This document shows positions 42,257-51,583 of a stretch of DNA of 64,000 nucleotides, piece after piece. The notes beneath the pieces are model-generated. The model was given only the letters and a program-made list of their open reading frames with translations. It was not told the origin of the DNA and did not search any database. Position 1 is the first letter of the stretch, and each line of letters starts with the position of its first letter. The stretch comes from JABDLO01 sp041749255 (lineage in GTDB: Bacteria; Bacteroidota; Bacteroidia; Chitinophagales; Saprospiraceae): the NCBI GenBank assembly GCA_041749255.1, contig JBGTBR010000018.1, positions 4,628-68,627 of the forward strand, in the 5' to 3' direction. Made by a program: the position numbers and the translations under genes.

Positions 42257-43711
42257 ATGAATGATCATATCTGGAGATGGGCTATTTATTTTGGAGTCGG
42301 TATTTCCATTCTCCTCATACCTGCACCCGGGAATGTATCACCGGAAGGATGGCATGTGTTTGCCGCTTTTTGTGCCACAATCGCCGGTTTTCTTTCACGT
42401 CCTTTGGGAATGGGGCCAGTGGTGATGATTTCTATCGTTTTATTGGGGCTGGGTGAAGGCATCAGATATCGTGTTCTGGGAATAGAAAAAAGTGAGTGGT
42501 TGTTGAGTTTTTCCAGATTGCAGGAAGGTTTTGGTGACGGAACGGTCTGGTTGGTGGTGGCAGCATTTTTATTGGCGGGTGTAGTCATCGACACAGGGTT
42601 TGGCAGAAGAATATCACTTATCTTAATCAAAAAGTGGGGGCACTCACTTCGGGGTTTAGGTTATGCTGTTTGCGGCTCTGAGTTCATTCTGGCACCATTT
42701 ATTCCTTCCAATACTGCGCGTGGCGGAGGTCTGATGGCGCCTGTGGTCAATGCGTTGTCCCATACGTTAGGATCAACACCTACGCATGAACCGGAAAAAG
42801 CTGGAAGTTATCTGATTCTTGTGGGTTCGCATTCCAATTTGATTACTTCATCCATGTTTCTGACGGCTATGGCTGCCAATCCCATTGCAGCCAGAATAGG
42901 ATCGGATATTACGGGTGTTGAATTTACATGGGCTATATGGGTGACGGGAAGCATCGTGCCAGGTTTGCTGGGACTATTATTATTACCCATCTTGATAGAA
43001 AAACTGATTCAGCCTACGTTGGAAAGCACTATGGAGGCCAGAAAAATGGCCATGGATGAATTGAGTAAAATGGGGCCAATAAACCGGAATCAGAGAATTT
43101 TAGGCTGGGTAATGCTGGTTTTACTGATTTTGTGGGCCACTTCCTCATTTCATTCTTTAGATGCAGTGCTTATAGCCTGGGTAGGACTTATTGTATTATT
43201 GATATGTGGGGTCACCCATTGGAAATCTTATTGCACGACTGCCGGGGCATGGGATGCTTTGATATGGCTGGGCGGTATGATTACCATGGCCAACATCCTG
43301 AGAGAGGAAGGAGTAGTAGGATGGTTTGCACAGGTCATCAGCCATCAAATGGTAGCATTGGATCATTGGCCACCTATATTGATTCTTATTGTACTGGCAC
43401 TGATCTATTTCTATTCAATGTATGGATTTTCAATGCTCACCGGGCACATCATGGCATTTATTGCGGCTTTTATAACCATAGCCTGGGAGTTGCAAATGCC
43501 ACCGTTGTTGACAATTGCATTATTTGCTTATTTTTCAACATTGTGTGCCTGTCTTACCCATTATTCAAGCGGTCCTGTGATTATCTACTTCGGATTGGAA
43601 TACGTCCCGGTGCCCAGTTGGTTTAGAATTGGTTTTATTGTCTCTCTGTTTCATATGGTTATATGGTTGGGCGCTGGTCTTTTGTGGTGGAAGTGTTTGG
43701 GATGGTGGTAA
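42257..43711 (+). CDS. DASS (SLC13-type) anion transporter
   Basis: The 484-residue membrane protein has about 12 spans and the DASS-type motif FIPSNTARGGGLMAPVVNAL near the first re-entrant loop, with a second substrate loop near MYGFSMLTGHIMAFIAAFIT. Family members import dicarboxylates, citrate or 2-oxoglutarate by sodium symport or antiport. It stands alone. The start is the ATG at 42257; an overlapping ATG four bases upstream leads at once to a stop. Confidence 0.88.
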   Translation: MNDHIWRWAIYFGVGISILLIPAPGNVSPEGWHVFAAFCATIAGFLSRPLGMGPVVMISIVLLGLGEGIRYRVLGIEKSEWLLSFSRLQEGFGDGTVWLVVAAFLLAGVVIDTGFGRRISLILIKKWGHSLRGLGYAVCGSEFILAPFIPSNTARGGGLMAPVVNALSHTLGSTPTHEPEKAGSYLILVGSHSNLITSSMFLTAMAANPIAARIGSDITGVEFTWAIWVTGSIVPGLLGLLLLPILIEKLIQPTLESTMEARKMAMDELSKMGPINRNQRILGWVMLVLLILWATSSFHSLDAVLIAWVGLIVLLICGVTHWKSYCTTAGAWDALIWLGGMITMANILREEGVVGWFAQVISHQMVALDHWPPILILIVLALIYFYSMYGFSMLTGHIMAFIAAFITIAWELQMPPLLTIALFAYFSTLCACLTHYSSGPVIIYFGLEYVPVPSWFRIGFIVSLFHMVIWLGAGLLWWKCLGWW

Positions 43712-43884
43712 GAGGCTTATAAAAGTAATACTTAATCCCGGAAATGATGCTTTACGTCCCAGATTTATTCAATTCTATTGAGTATTAAGTTGTCAATTTT
43801 AATTTAACTGATTAATTAAAATGATTAATACTAATGTAATTTGTTTACTCAGTTATAGCTCCAAAGGAGTAAAATTTGATTAGT

Positions 43885-43917
43885 CACCCCCAATGCTTTA
43901 GAGGACTTTGGGGGGTG
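43885..43917. promoter_or_regulatory. Long G/C-armed hairpin after the transporter gene
   Basis: CACCCCCAA (43885-43893) can pair with TTTGGGGGGTG (about 43907-43917) around an AGAGGAC-type loop. It lacks a following T-run, so its use as a terminator is uncertain; an RNA processing or protective stem is also possible. Confidence 0.4.
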
Positions 43918-43948
43918 GATAAAAGTGAAATTGAAATAATTTTGGCCT

Positions 43949-43956
43949 TATTTTTG
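43949..43956 (+). promoter_or_regulatory. Promoter -7 element of the structured leader
   Basis: TATTTTTG matches TAnnTTTG. The nearest upstream TTG is only about 15 bp away. The predicted transcript would start near 43962 and carry a 230-nt leader before the IPTL protein. Confidence 0.4.
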
Positions 43957-44014
43957 TCGGAAAAAAGCAAAAATTTAACGGATACCATAAATATCTAAAT
44001 ATTCTAGCTAACAC

Positions 44015-44105
44015 CTCCAGAAGGAGCACATGAAAATATCCGATCAGAATGAAGACCGAATGGTTGCGATGAAGTCGGAATTCGAGTGACTAAATGTCAC
44101 TCGAA
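44015..44105 (+). promoter_or_regulatory. Structured leader with RBS-sequestering and 10-bp hairpins
   Basis: CTCC-AGAA-GGAG (44015-44026) masks an AGGAG ribosome site four bases before the ATG of a 19-codon frame (44030). CCGA and TCGG enclose an ACC-GAAT-GGT stem. TTCGAGTGAC (44081-44090) and GTCACTCGAA (44096-44105) form a perfect 10-bp stem with a TAAAT loop, overlapping the small frame's stop. The layout suggests translation-coupled control of the downstream surface protein, or a structured RNA. Confidence 0.5.
44030..44089 (+). CDS. 19-residue leader peptide candidate
   Basis: ATG at 44030 with AGAAGGAG four bases before it opens MKISDQNEDRMVAMKSEFE and stops at 44087-44089. A second frame from 44086 gives SLRGVYEPDEMN-type sequence in register with no start context. 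The peptide has no recognised homologue. Its stop lies inside the 10-bp hairpin, so ribosomes on it would open that stem. Confidence 0.35.
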   Translation: MKISDQNEDRMVAMKSEFE

Positions 44106-44191
44106 AATGAGGGAACTGAGCACTTCGTTGAGAGGAGTGTATGAGCCTGACGAAATGAATCATATTGTATCAAACAAAAAATTAAAACCAC

Positions 44192-45547
44192 ATGAAACAT
44201 TGGAAATCTCTGAAAACCATTCTTGCTCTAAATGTAAGTATTTTATTCATTTTAACTACCGGGTTGACCTATGGACAAGAAGTTCTTTATGTAGACCACA
44301 CAGCCTCAGGCAGTGGTAATGGAAGTTCATGGATTCATGCTTTTACTACTTTACAAGAGGCGCTGGATGTAGTAAACGATGTTAATAATGAACCCGGTAC
44401 GTACGAAATTTGGATAGCACAGGGTACTTATTATCCTGATGAAGGCCCAGGAAGGACGAATAATGACAGATCAAACTCTTTCAGGATAGAAAAGGATAGT
44501 GTATCTCTGTTTGGGGGTTTTCCCAATGGAGGTGGAAATGGCACTTTTGCAGCAAGGAACTGGCACACTTTTCCGGTTACATTATCCGGAGATATTGATC
44601 AGGATATGACCTTAAACGGCAATTCCTACCATGTGCTGTATTTGATTCCGACAATTGAAAAATCAATGATAATTTCACGGTCTACAGTGATAGATGGTTT
44701 CATTATTTCGGGAGGAAATGCAGATGCAGATGAGGAAGATTTTCCCGATTTTATTGGAGGAGGCATTTATCTACATGGTCAGGGAGAAGATACCATTTGC
44801 AGTCCCACATTATTGAATCTGATCATAACCGGAAATAACGCCCAATACGGTGGCGGAATCGCTAACAACGGGACTTCAAATGGCAACAGTAGCCCACTTA
44901 TAAGTAATGTAGTTCTTTATAATAATACTGCTGAGTTTGGAGGTGCTATCATTAATGGTGGGATAAACGGTGGTGTAAGCAGCCCGGAGCTGATTAATAT
45001 AAGCGTTTATGGAAATGAAGCTCAATTCGGTGGAGGAATGTTGCTATTTGGGAGTTCTCCTGAAGACGGAGAAGACGGAGAAGACGGAACTGTAGAACCT
45101 GTAGTAGTTAATTCTATATTTTGGGGTAATAACGCATCCACGGACGGGGATGAAATTTTTCATTTTGGTGGTGAGGCTATGATTTCATTCAGCATTATAA
45201 GAGGCGGTTGTCCGATGGGTGCTACCTGCTCTATGAACGTTTTTGATGTTGATCCGCTTTTTGTGGATGACATGAATGGAAATCTTAGGCTTCAGGAAGG
45301 ATCACCGGCTATCAATGCAGGGAATAACTCGGCAATACCATCAGGAATTACCCGCGATTTGGCCACTCTTCCACGTATTCAATCCGGGATAGTGGATTTG
45401 GGCGCCTATGAAGCAGGTTCAACAAGCATTCCGGCTCTTTCGGATTGGGGAATTTTCATCCTTTTGTTATTATTTTTGGTACTGGCTCTTATTAAAATCA
45501 GGCAGAAAATTTCCTTATCATCAGGGCAAGATGGTGTACAAAATTAA
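44192..45547 (+). CDS. Surface parallel-beta-helix protein with IPTL-CTERM sorting end
   Basis: The 451-residue protein has a signal peptide (SILFILTTGLTYGQ), a body that opens with VLYVDHTASGSGNGSSW and contains right-handed beta-helix repeats (GGGIANNGTSNGNSS, NNTAEFGGAIINGG, GNEAQFGGGMLLFG) of the choice-of-anchor Q type. The C-terminus reads IPALSDWGIFILLLLFLVL, then RQK, the IPTL-CTERM pattern (motif, membrane span, basic tail). That end is normally processed by an archaeosortase/exosortase-like transpeptidase. Beta-helices of this kind often bind or cut glycans. It precedes the AraC gene convergently. Confidence 0.82.
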   Translation: MKHWKSLKTILALNVSILFILTTGLTYGQEVLYVDHTASGSGNGSSWIHAFTTLQEALDVVNDVNNEPGTYEIWIAQGTYYPDEGPGRTNNDRSNSFRIEKDSVSLFGGFPNGGGNGTFAARNWHTFPVTLSGDIDQDMTLNGNSYHVLYLIPTIEKSMIISRSTVIDGFIISGGNADADEEDFPDFIGGGIYLHGQGEDTICSPTLLNLIITGNNAQYGGGIANNGTSNGNSSPLISNVVLYNNTAEFGGAIINGGINGGVSSPELINISVYGNEAQFGGGMLLFGSSPEDGEDGEDGTVEPVVVNSIFWGNNASTDGDEIFHFGGEAMISFSIIRGGCPMGATCSMNVFDVDPLFVDDMNGNLRLQEGSPAINAGNNSAIPSGITRDLATLPRIQSGIVDLGAYEAGSTSIPALSDWGIFILLLLFLVLALIKIRQKISLSSGQDGVQN

Positions 45548-45641
45548 GAGGAAGAATAAATGTTTGATAAATTAGATTGAGGCCATTCTAAAAATGATTG
45601 CGTTACCATTTTTGCAATTAACGATAGGCGTAAAAAGATTT

Positions 45642-46532
45642 TCAGATATGACCCACTTTTTCTTTGAATTTTTTTTCAAAAAATTCATCCATGTATTCGC
45701 TGGGTGTGAAGTTTTTCAGGTTTTTGAATTGTTTATTAAAATTGGATATATTTCCAAAACCGCTTTCATACGCAATCTGCCCGATGCTGAGTTCTCCTTG
45801 CAAAAGCAATTTGCATGCATATCCAACCCGTATCTCATTTAAGTATTTGATAAACGATTTTTTGGCTCTTTCTTTAAAAAACCGACAAAATGAAGTATTG
45901 GTCATATTGATGAGATGAGCGACTTGTGATATTTTTATATCTTTTTGAAAATTTTTCATTACAAATTCGTAGACCTGATTGATCCTGTGGTCCTGAAATG
46001 TATCAAAAGAGTGAACAAAACTATTGCTGGATAAAAATACCAATCCCGGTGAAGAGCTTATTTTTTGTAGTATTTGGAGAAGTTTTATAATTCTTTCCAA
46101 ACCCCTAGTTTCAGGCAATACCAGGAGTTTTTCTTTTACGTACATTTTAGTACGTGTATCAGTTACTCTTACCCCCCGGGTCACTTTTTTTAACATATCA
46201 TTGAGCGAAAGGACTTCGGGCAGATCATAGATTTTGTTTCCTATAAAATTGTACTTAAAATGGACAGAGAACGTTTCTGTATAATTGTCGGGCGATTCTG
46301 CCACTTCACTTCTCCATTCATGTGGAAGGTTTGGACCTAGAAGCGTCATTTCATTATGATCGTAATCAATCATTTTATCACCCACGAAAAAAGTACCTCT
46401 TCCCCTGTGTATGTAGGTTAGCTCATATTCGGGATGATAATGCCAGGGTATTCTCACATAGGGATCCCCATTTTTCCATGCTTTGAAAGACTCATTGGAG
46501 GCTTCTACATGGCGCATTAGGATGGGTTTCAT
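45642..46532 (-). CDS. AraC-family regulator with cupin N-terminus
   Basis: The 296-residue protein has a cupin-like ligand-binding domain (about 20-110; PWHYHPEYELTYIHRGRGTF) and the two-helix-turn-helix AraC domain at the end (IKISQVAHLINMTNTSFCRF and IGQIAYESGFGNISNFNKQF). It is divergent from susC across a 300-bp region with two opposing promoter-like elements, so it probably controls the glycan locus in response to a sugar. Confidence 0.9.
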   Translation of the reverse strand: MKPILMRHVEASNESFKAWKNGDPYVRIPWHYHPEYELTYIHRGRGTFFVGDKMIDYDHNEMTLLGPNLPHEWRSEVAESPDNYTETFSVHFKYNFIGNKIYDLPEVLSLNDMLKKVTRGVRVTDTRTKMYVKEKLLVLPETRGLERIIKLLQILQKISSSPGLVFLSSNSFVHSFDTFQDHRINQVYEFVMKNFQKDIKISQVAHLINMTNTSFCRFFKERAKKSFIKYLNEIRVGYACKLLLQGELSIGQIAYESGFGNISNFNKQFKNLKNFTPSEYMDEFFEKKFKEKVGHI

Positions 46533-46594
46533 AAGTGAGTGGTTTTATATTGTCTGAAAAAAAAGTAATTAAGATAATATTTTATTATTAACAG

Positions 46595-46602
46595 CAAATA
46601 TA
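46595..46602 (-). promoter_or_regulatory. Promoter -7 element of the araC-type gene
   Basis: On the minus strand TATATTTG matches TAnnTTTG; the expected leader is about 60 nt. No clear TTTG lies at the proper distance. Confidence 0.4.
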
Positions 46603-46609
46603 GCATTAT

Positions 46610-46637
46610 TTTGAAATAATAATAAGTCGAATATTTG
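46610..46637 (+). promoter_or_regulatory. Promoter of the susC operon
   Basis: TTTG (46610-46613), 16 bp, AATATTTG (46630-46637) differs from the consensus at the first base of the -7 element. The leader to the susC ATG would be about 190 nt. It lies 8 bp beyond the divergent -7 element, a layout suited to one regulator acting on both. Confidence 0.4.
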
Positions 46638-46834
46638 CAAAGTAAGAATGTATTACAAACAGATGCATTAGTACAATATAATTTTATCTTTTCCTACAAG
46701 ATTAGTATAATAGTTATTATACCGCCTGCTGCTCAACCTATTGCAAAATGTTTATCTGAATACATTTTCATCCTATTTGACAAAATGACAATTGAATTGA
46801 AATATTTTTTATTTAATAATAACAAAGGTATGAT

Positions 46835-49800
46835 ATGGGCAAAAGCTACTTTTTTTCGAATGAGAAAAATCTGAGATATGTATTATCGATAGGATTTTTC
46901 CTACTACTGGGCAGCGTTGTGTCGTTTTCCCAACGGAGTATTGAAGGTACGGTTCTAGATCAGAATTCGACACCCTTAATAGGTGTTAATATCATGATTT
47001 CCGGGACGAGCACGGGCGCAATTACTGATTTAAATGGTTATTTTTCTCTTAATAATGTTTCCAATGAAGATGTATTGATTGTGACTTACGTAGGATTTGA
47101 AACACAGGAAATACCAGTTGGAGTAAATACAGAGCTGAATATAGTATTATCAAGTGCTTCATCCATGTTGGATGAAGTGGTGGTAGTGGGTTATGGTTCC
47201 ACATCCAGAAGAAATGTGACGGGATCTGTTACTAAAGTCGATATGAAGAGTACAGAAAATTTACCAAATACCAATGTATCTCAGGCTTTAAGAGGGAGAG
47301 TGGCAGGTGTTCAGTTTACTGATAATGGAAGACCCGGACAAAACGGTTCTATTCTTGTAAGGGGTCCAAGATCTTTGAGTGCGGGAAATAGTCCGTTGAT
47401 CGTTTTAGATGGGATATTCTTTAATGGCAGCCTCATTGATATTAATCCCAACGACATTGAATCCATGGAAGTATTGAAAGATGCCAGTGCAGCTGCCATC
47501 TATGGATCTAGAGCTGCCAATGGGGTGATTTTGATTACATCAAAAAGAGGGGTTTCTGAAAAACCCAGAATTACTATAAATTCATTTTTTGGATTATCCG
47601 ATTGGAGTTACAGACCTATTTTGCTAACACCTGAGAGATATATTCAGAAATCAAAAGATATCAGGACTCAACAGGGAATTCCTTTTGATCCTAATGACCC
47701 GGAATCTTTTCTTACACTTTCCGAAGCAGAAAATTTTCGGCAGGGAAACATCATAGATCCCTATGACCAGATCTCTCAACAGGGAAGAATTCATTCTACT
47801 GACGTTAGTCTTTCCTCCAGTACTAAAAATACCAATTATTATATTTCTGCATCTATGTCACAAGAGAATGGATTAATATTTAATGATCAAATAAAGAGAG
47901 TGGCATTCCGGGTAAATGTGGAAAATACAGTCACAGATTGGCTTAAAATTGGTACCAATTCCATGTTTTCTGAAAACGATCAGTCTGGAATTCCAGCTAG
48001 GGTATCATTTATAGAAAGGCAGAGTCCTTTTGGTAATTGGTATCGCGATGATGGGTCTACGCCTACTCAATTTACTGTAACAGAAGACCAGGGTATTTCA
48101 CTTAACCCGCTTTACAACAGTTTTCTATCGAGTGATGAAAATGTAAGAAGCAATTTATTTGCAAATTTTTATACGATTATTGACGTGCCAAAAATAGAAG
48201 GATTGACATTCAGGGTAAATTATTCTAATAATTACAGGTGGATCAGAGACTATCAATTTACTGCGCAAGACCAGAATTTGCCAAACACCAATACGACCAG
48301 TGCGTCAAAGAGAAATTGGAAAGCAAATGATTGGGTATTGGAGAATATCCTGGATTATAAGTTAAAAATTAATGAACTACATAATGTAGATATTACTCTT
48401 ATGTATGGTGCCAACAGAAATTTCTTTGAAACGACTACAGCTTCCGCACAGCAGTTGGAAACGGATGTTTTTGGATGGGATAACCTGGGGGTAGGAGGAG
48501 TTCTTACAAACACATCCTATGCAGAGAGAGTAACGGGCATTTCATCCATGGCCAGACTCAACTATCGATTTAAAGATAGATATTTGTTTACATTTACTGC
48601 ACGTAGAGATGGTAGTTCAGTTTTTGCAGCCAATAATAAATACGCCACCTTTCCATCAGCAGCGATTTCCTGGATTGCATCGGATGAACCCTTTTTGTCC
48701 AATGTTAATAGTATTGACTATTTAAAATTGAGAACATCTTATGGTGCTGTGGGAAATCAAGCGATTTCACCTTATCAATCTTTAAGCCTTGCAAGTAGTA
48801 ATCGTTATGTATTTGGAGATGGAGGACCATCCGTCTTAGGCGTATTTCCATCCAATATTTCAAGTGATGATTTGAAGTGGGAAACTACCTATATTGGTAA
48901 CATAGGATTGGATTTCGGATTATTTGACTATAAATTGACAGGTTCGTTAGAGTTATACCATATGAGAACCAATGATTTGTTGGTAGAGAGGTCTTTACCT
49001 TCTATGACAGGTTATAATGCTATTTGGACTAATCTGGGTCAGGTAAATAACCAAGGTATAGAAGTGACATTAAATACGGTAAATTATAGAAAAGATAAAT
49101 TTGAATGGAATTCCGGATTGGTTTTTTCGTATAATGAAAATAAAATTGTCAGTCTATACGGAGAGGATTTGGATGGTGATGGCAGAGAAGATGATGATTT
49201 GGGTAATCGTTGGTTTATTGGTCATCCGATTGATGTTCATTACGATTTTGTTTTTGACGGAATATATCAGGCTGGAGATGAAATTCCAGCAGGAAGTCTT
49301 CCTGGTTTTATAAGGTTTGCGGATTTAAATGAGGATGGTGTTATTAATGCAGCAGGCGATAGACAGATTATCGGGCAATCAGGCCAACCTAAATATAGAT
49401 GGGGTTTGACCAACAACTTTAATTATGGAAATTTTCAATTGTCTATATTCATAAATGCCATGCAAGGTTGGATAGGTACATTTAACCAACTGGATCCACC
49501 TTACACGGGAGATCCACTCAGACCTGTTAACATGCTTGATGCGGGATATTGGACAGAAGAAAACCCTTCTACAACGAGACCCTCATTAATATACAGGAGA
49601 AGTGTATTGGGGCATAATTTTTACTTGAGTAGAAACTTTATCAGGATTCAGGACGTATCCTTGGCCTACACTTTTCCACAATCATTTACTCAGAAAAATA
49701 AGCTTTCAAATTTGTCGATATTTGTTAGTGCTAAAAATCTTGTAACTTTTACTGATTGGTTGGGCACAAATCCGGAAACGGTCACTCAGTTCCCTATGGC

Positions 49801-49837
49801 CAGAATGGTGACATCTGGTGTTAAGATTGGATTCTAA
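46835..49837 (+). CDS. SusC/RagA-type TonB-dependent outer-membrane transporter
   Basis: The 1000-residue protein has a signal peptide (SIGFFLLLGSVVSFSQ), a CarboxypepD_reg-like domain (about 35-110; GTVLDQNSTPLIGVNIMIS), the SusC plug start DEVVVVGYGSTSRRNVTGSV and NDIESMEVLKDASAAAIYGS, then a 22-strand barrel ending VKIGF. SusC proteins import oligosaccharides handed over by SusD. The length is typical. SusD follows at 22 bp. Confidence 0.95.
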   Translation: MGKSYFFSNEKNLRYVLSIGFFLLLGSVVSFSQRSIEGTVLDQNSTPLIGVNIMISGTSTGAITDLNGYFSLNNVSNEDVLIVTYVGFETQEIPVGVNTELNIVLSSASSMLDEVVVVGYGSTSRRNVTGSVTKVDMKSTENLPNTNVSQALRGRVAGVQFTDNGRPGQNGSILVRGPRSLSAGNSPLIVLDGIFFNGSLIDINPNDIESMEVLKDASAAAIYGSRAANGVILITSKRGVSEKPRITINSFFGLSDWSYRPILLTPERYIQKSKDIRTQQGIPFDPNDPESFLTLSEAENFRQGNIIDPYDQISQQGRIHSTDVSLSSSTKNTNYYISASMSQENGLIFNDQIKRVAFRVNVENTVTDWLKIGTNSMFSENDQSGIPARVSFIERQSPFGNWYRDDGSTPTQFTVTEDQGISLNPLYNSFLSSDENVRSNLFANFYTIIDVPKIEGLTFRVNYSNNYRWIRDYQFTAQDQNLPNTNTTSASKRNWKANDWVLENILDYKLKINELHNVDITLMYGANRNFFETTTASAQQLETDVFGWDNLGVGGVLTNTSYAERVTGISSMARLNYRFKDRYLFTFTARRDGSSVFAANNKYATFPSAAISWIASDEPFLSNVNSIDYLKLRTSYGAVGNQAISPYQSLSLASSNRYVFGDGGPSVLGVFPSNISSDDLKWETTYIGNIGLDFGLFDYKLTGSLELYHMRTNDLLVERSLPSMTGYNAIWTNLGQVNNQGIEVTLNTVNYRKDKFEWNSGLVFSYNENKIVSLYGEDLDGDGREDDDLGNRWFIGHPIDVHYDFVFDGIYQAGDEIPAGSLPGFIRFADLNEDGVINAAGDRQIIGQSGQPKYRWGLTNNFNYGNFQLSIFINAMQGWIGTFNQLDPPYTGDPLRPVNMLDAGYWTEENPSTTRPSLIYRRSVLGHNFYLSRNFIRIQDVSLAYTFPQSFTQKNKLSNLSIFVSAKNLVTFTDWLGTNPETVTQFPMARMVTSGVKIGF

Positions 49838-49859
49838 TTCATTTAAAAAAAAAACAATC

Positions 49860-51509
49860 ATGAAATTAAATAAAATATCAATCAAAATAGGTTTTTGTTT
49901 ATTGATTTTTATATCGATAATCGGCTGTCAAAAGGACTTCCTTGAGGAAGTACCTCCTTCAATATTTAGTACTGATCAATTACTATCCACCAGAAGTGGT
50001 TATGAAAATTTCATGACAGCTCTTCATGTGTCTGCAAGAGACGAAATGGCTTTGTATCATGACAATCTTAATTATTATTGGATCATGTTTGCCGGGACAG
50101 ATGTTGCAACCCACGGGCATGATGGAATTCAGAGAACAGATTACAACAATTTCTTAACACCTCTGGTAAGTGCTGTAGAAATTGTTTGGGATTGGGCATA
50201 CACCACCATGATTTTAAGGTCGAATACTATCATAGCCCATGCTTCAATGGAAAGCAATAGCCATATTTGGAAAGATGAGGCTGATAAAAATGCCATAATT
50301 GCTGAAGCAATGTTTTTTAGAGCCTATACTTTTAACATGTTGGCTAATCTTTACGGAGCTGTCCCCTTAGTTGATACAGTGTATACCAGCCCTAAAACAG
50401 ACTTTGTAAGATCATCAAGAGAGGATATTCTGAGATTTGTACAAAATGACCTTGAATTTGCATCAATTTGGCTACCAGAAACAGTTCCTGCAAGCCGAGA
50501 GGGAAGGATTGTTAAGGCTGCTGCGGATCATCTCTTATCTGAAGTAAATATCAGTCTGGGAGAATATGATGCAGCTATACAAAGTGCTTCTAAAGTCATT
50601 AATTCCGGCTTATACAGATTGATGACTGAAAGGTTTGGTTCGGAAATCAATCGACCCGGTGATGTTTTTTCAGATCTATTCAGAGATGGTAATCAAAACA
50701 GAAGCTCCGGAAATCTAGAATCCATATATGTATGGCAATTTGAAGACGTTACTCCGGGCGGACAAGGCACTAGTAATGGCAACATGAAATTGCGGTTTTG
50801 GGGATCATGGTATCACAGACTTTTAGATCCTAATGGAAGCCCCGGAATGATGGTCGTTGACAGCATGGGTCGAGGTGTTGGAAATGTTCGACCAAATACA
50901 TGGTTTGAATATGAACTGTTTAGAAGTGATTGGGATAATGATATTAGAAATTCACATTTTAACATCAGAAGAGATTTTTATTATAATAATCCCAACTCTC
51001 AATTTTTTGGCCAAAAGGTTGAAAAGAGAAATAGCCATATTGATACCATGAGAAATGTATATCCCATCATAAGGAAGGTAGAGGGAAATGTAGGAGCCCT
51101 TACCCACACTGCTATTGCATGGTCAGGAAGAACATATCAGGATGTAGCGGTTTTCAGGCTTGCAGAAACCTATTTGTTGAGAGCTGAAGCATATTTAATG
51201 AAAGGAGATCTGATCAATGCTGCTAATGACATAAATATAGTACGAGAAAGATCAAATGCAAATCCTATAGGGCCCGGGGATGTGACGTTAGATTTTATTT
51301 TAGACGAAAGGGCTCGTGAACTGATGGTAGAAGAGCCCAGAAGAAGAACTTTAACGAGAACTGGGAAGCTGGTCGAACGAGTAAGAAAGTACAATATGCG
51401 TGCTATAACACGAAACACAATTCAGGAGCACCATAGATGGTGGCCAATACCTCAATCAGCTATTGATGCCAACATATCCTCTGATCTTGGTCAAAATCCC
51501 GGTTATTGA
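49860..51509 (+). CDS. SusD/RagB-type surface glycan-binding lipoprotein
   Basis: The 549-residue protein begins MKLNKISIKIGFCLLIF with the lipobox ISIIGCQKDF (Cys about 22). It has the SusD helix pairs (AIIAEAMFFRAYTFNMLANL, YLLRAEAYLMKGDLINAAND) and the closing ARELMVEEPRRRTLTR. I start at ATG 49860; in-frame codons before it overlap susC and lack a signal. It should lie on the cell surface over the SusC lid and bind the target glycan. Confidence 0.93.
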   Translation: MKLNKISIKIGFCLLIFISIIGCQKDFLEEVPPSIFSTDQLLSTRSGYENFMTALHVSARDEMALYHDNLNYYWIMFAGTDVATHGHDGIQRTDYNNFLTPLVSAVEIVWDWAYTTMILRSNTIIAHASMESNSHIWKDEADKNAIIAEAMFFRAYTFNMLANLYGAVPLVDTVYTSPKTDFVRSSREDILRFVQNDLEFASIWLPETVPASREGRIVKAAADHLLSEVNISLGEYDAAIQSASKVINSGLYRLMTERFGSEINRPGDVFSDLFRDGNQNRSSGNLESIYVWQFEDVTPGGQGTSNGNMKLRFWGSWYHRLLDPNGSPGMMVVDSMGRGVGNVRPNTWFEYELFRSDWDNDIRNSHFNIRRDFYYNNPNSQFFGQKVEKRNSHIDTMRNVYPIIRKVEGNVGALTHTAIAWSGRTYQDVAVFRLAETYLLRAEAYLMKGDLINAANDINIVRERSNANPIGPGDVTLDFILDERARELMVEEPRRRTLTRTGKLVERVRKYNMRAITRNTIQEHHRWWPIPQSAIDANISSDLGQNPGY

Positions 51510-51583
51510 ATTCCTTTGTTTTGTGCATCCTAAACTAAGTGTAGAGTTTTATTAGAAATTTTTATGGATACATCATTTGCAAT

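Noticed and set aside
44086..44319. 77-codon frame ending SLCRPHSLRQW
   Set aside because: It overlaps the signal peptide region of the IPTL protein in another frame and begins within the 10-bp hairpin; only the leader RNA is supported.
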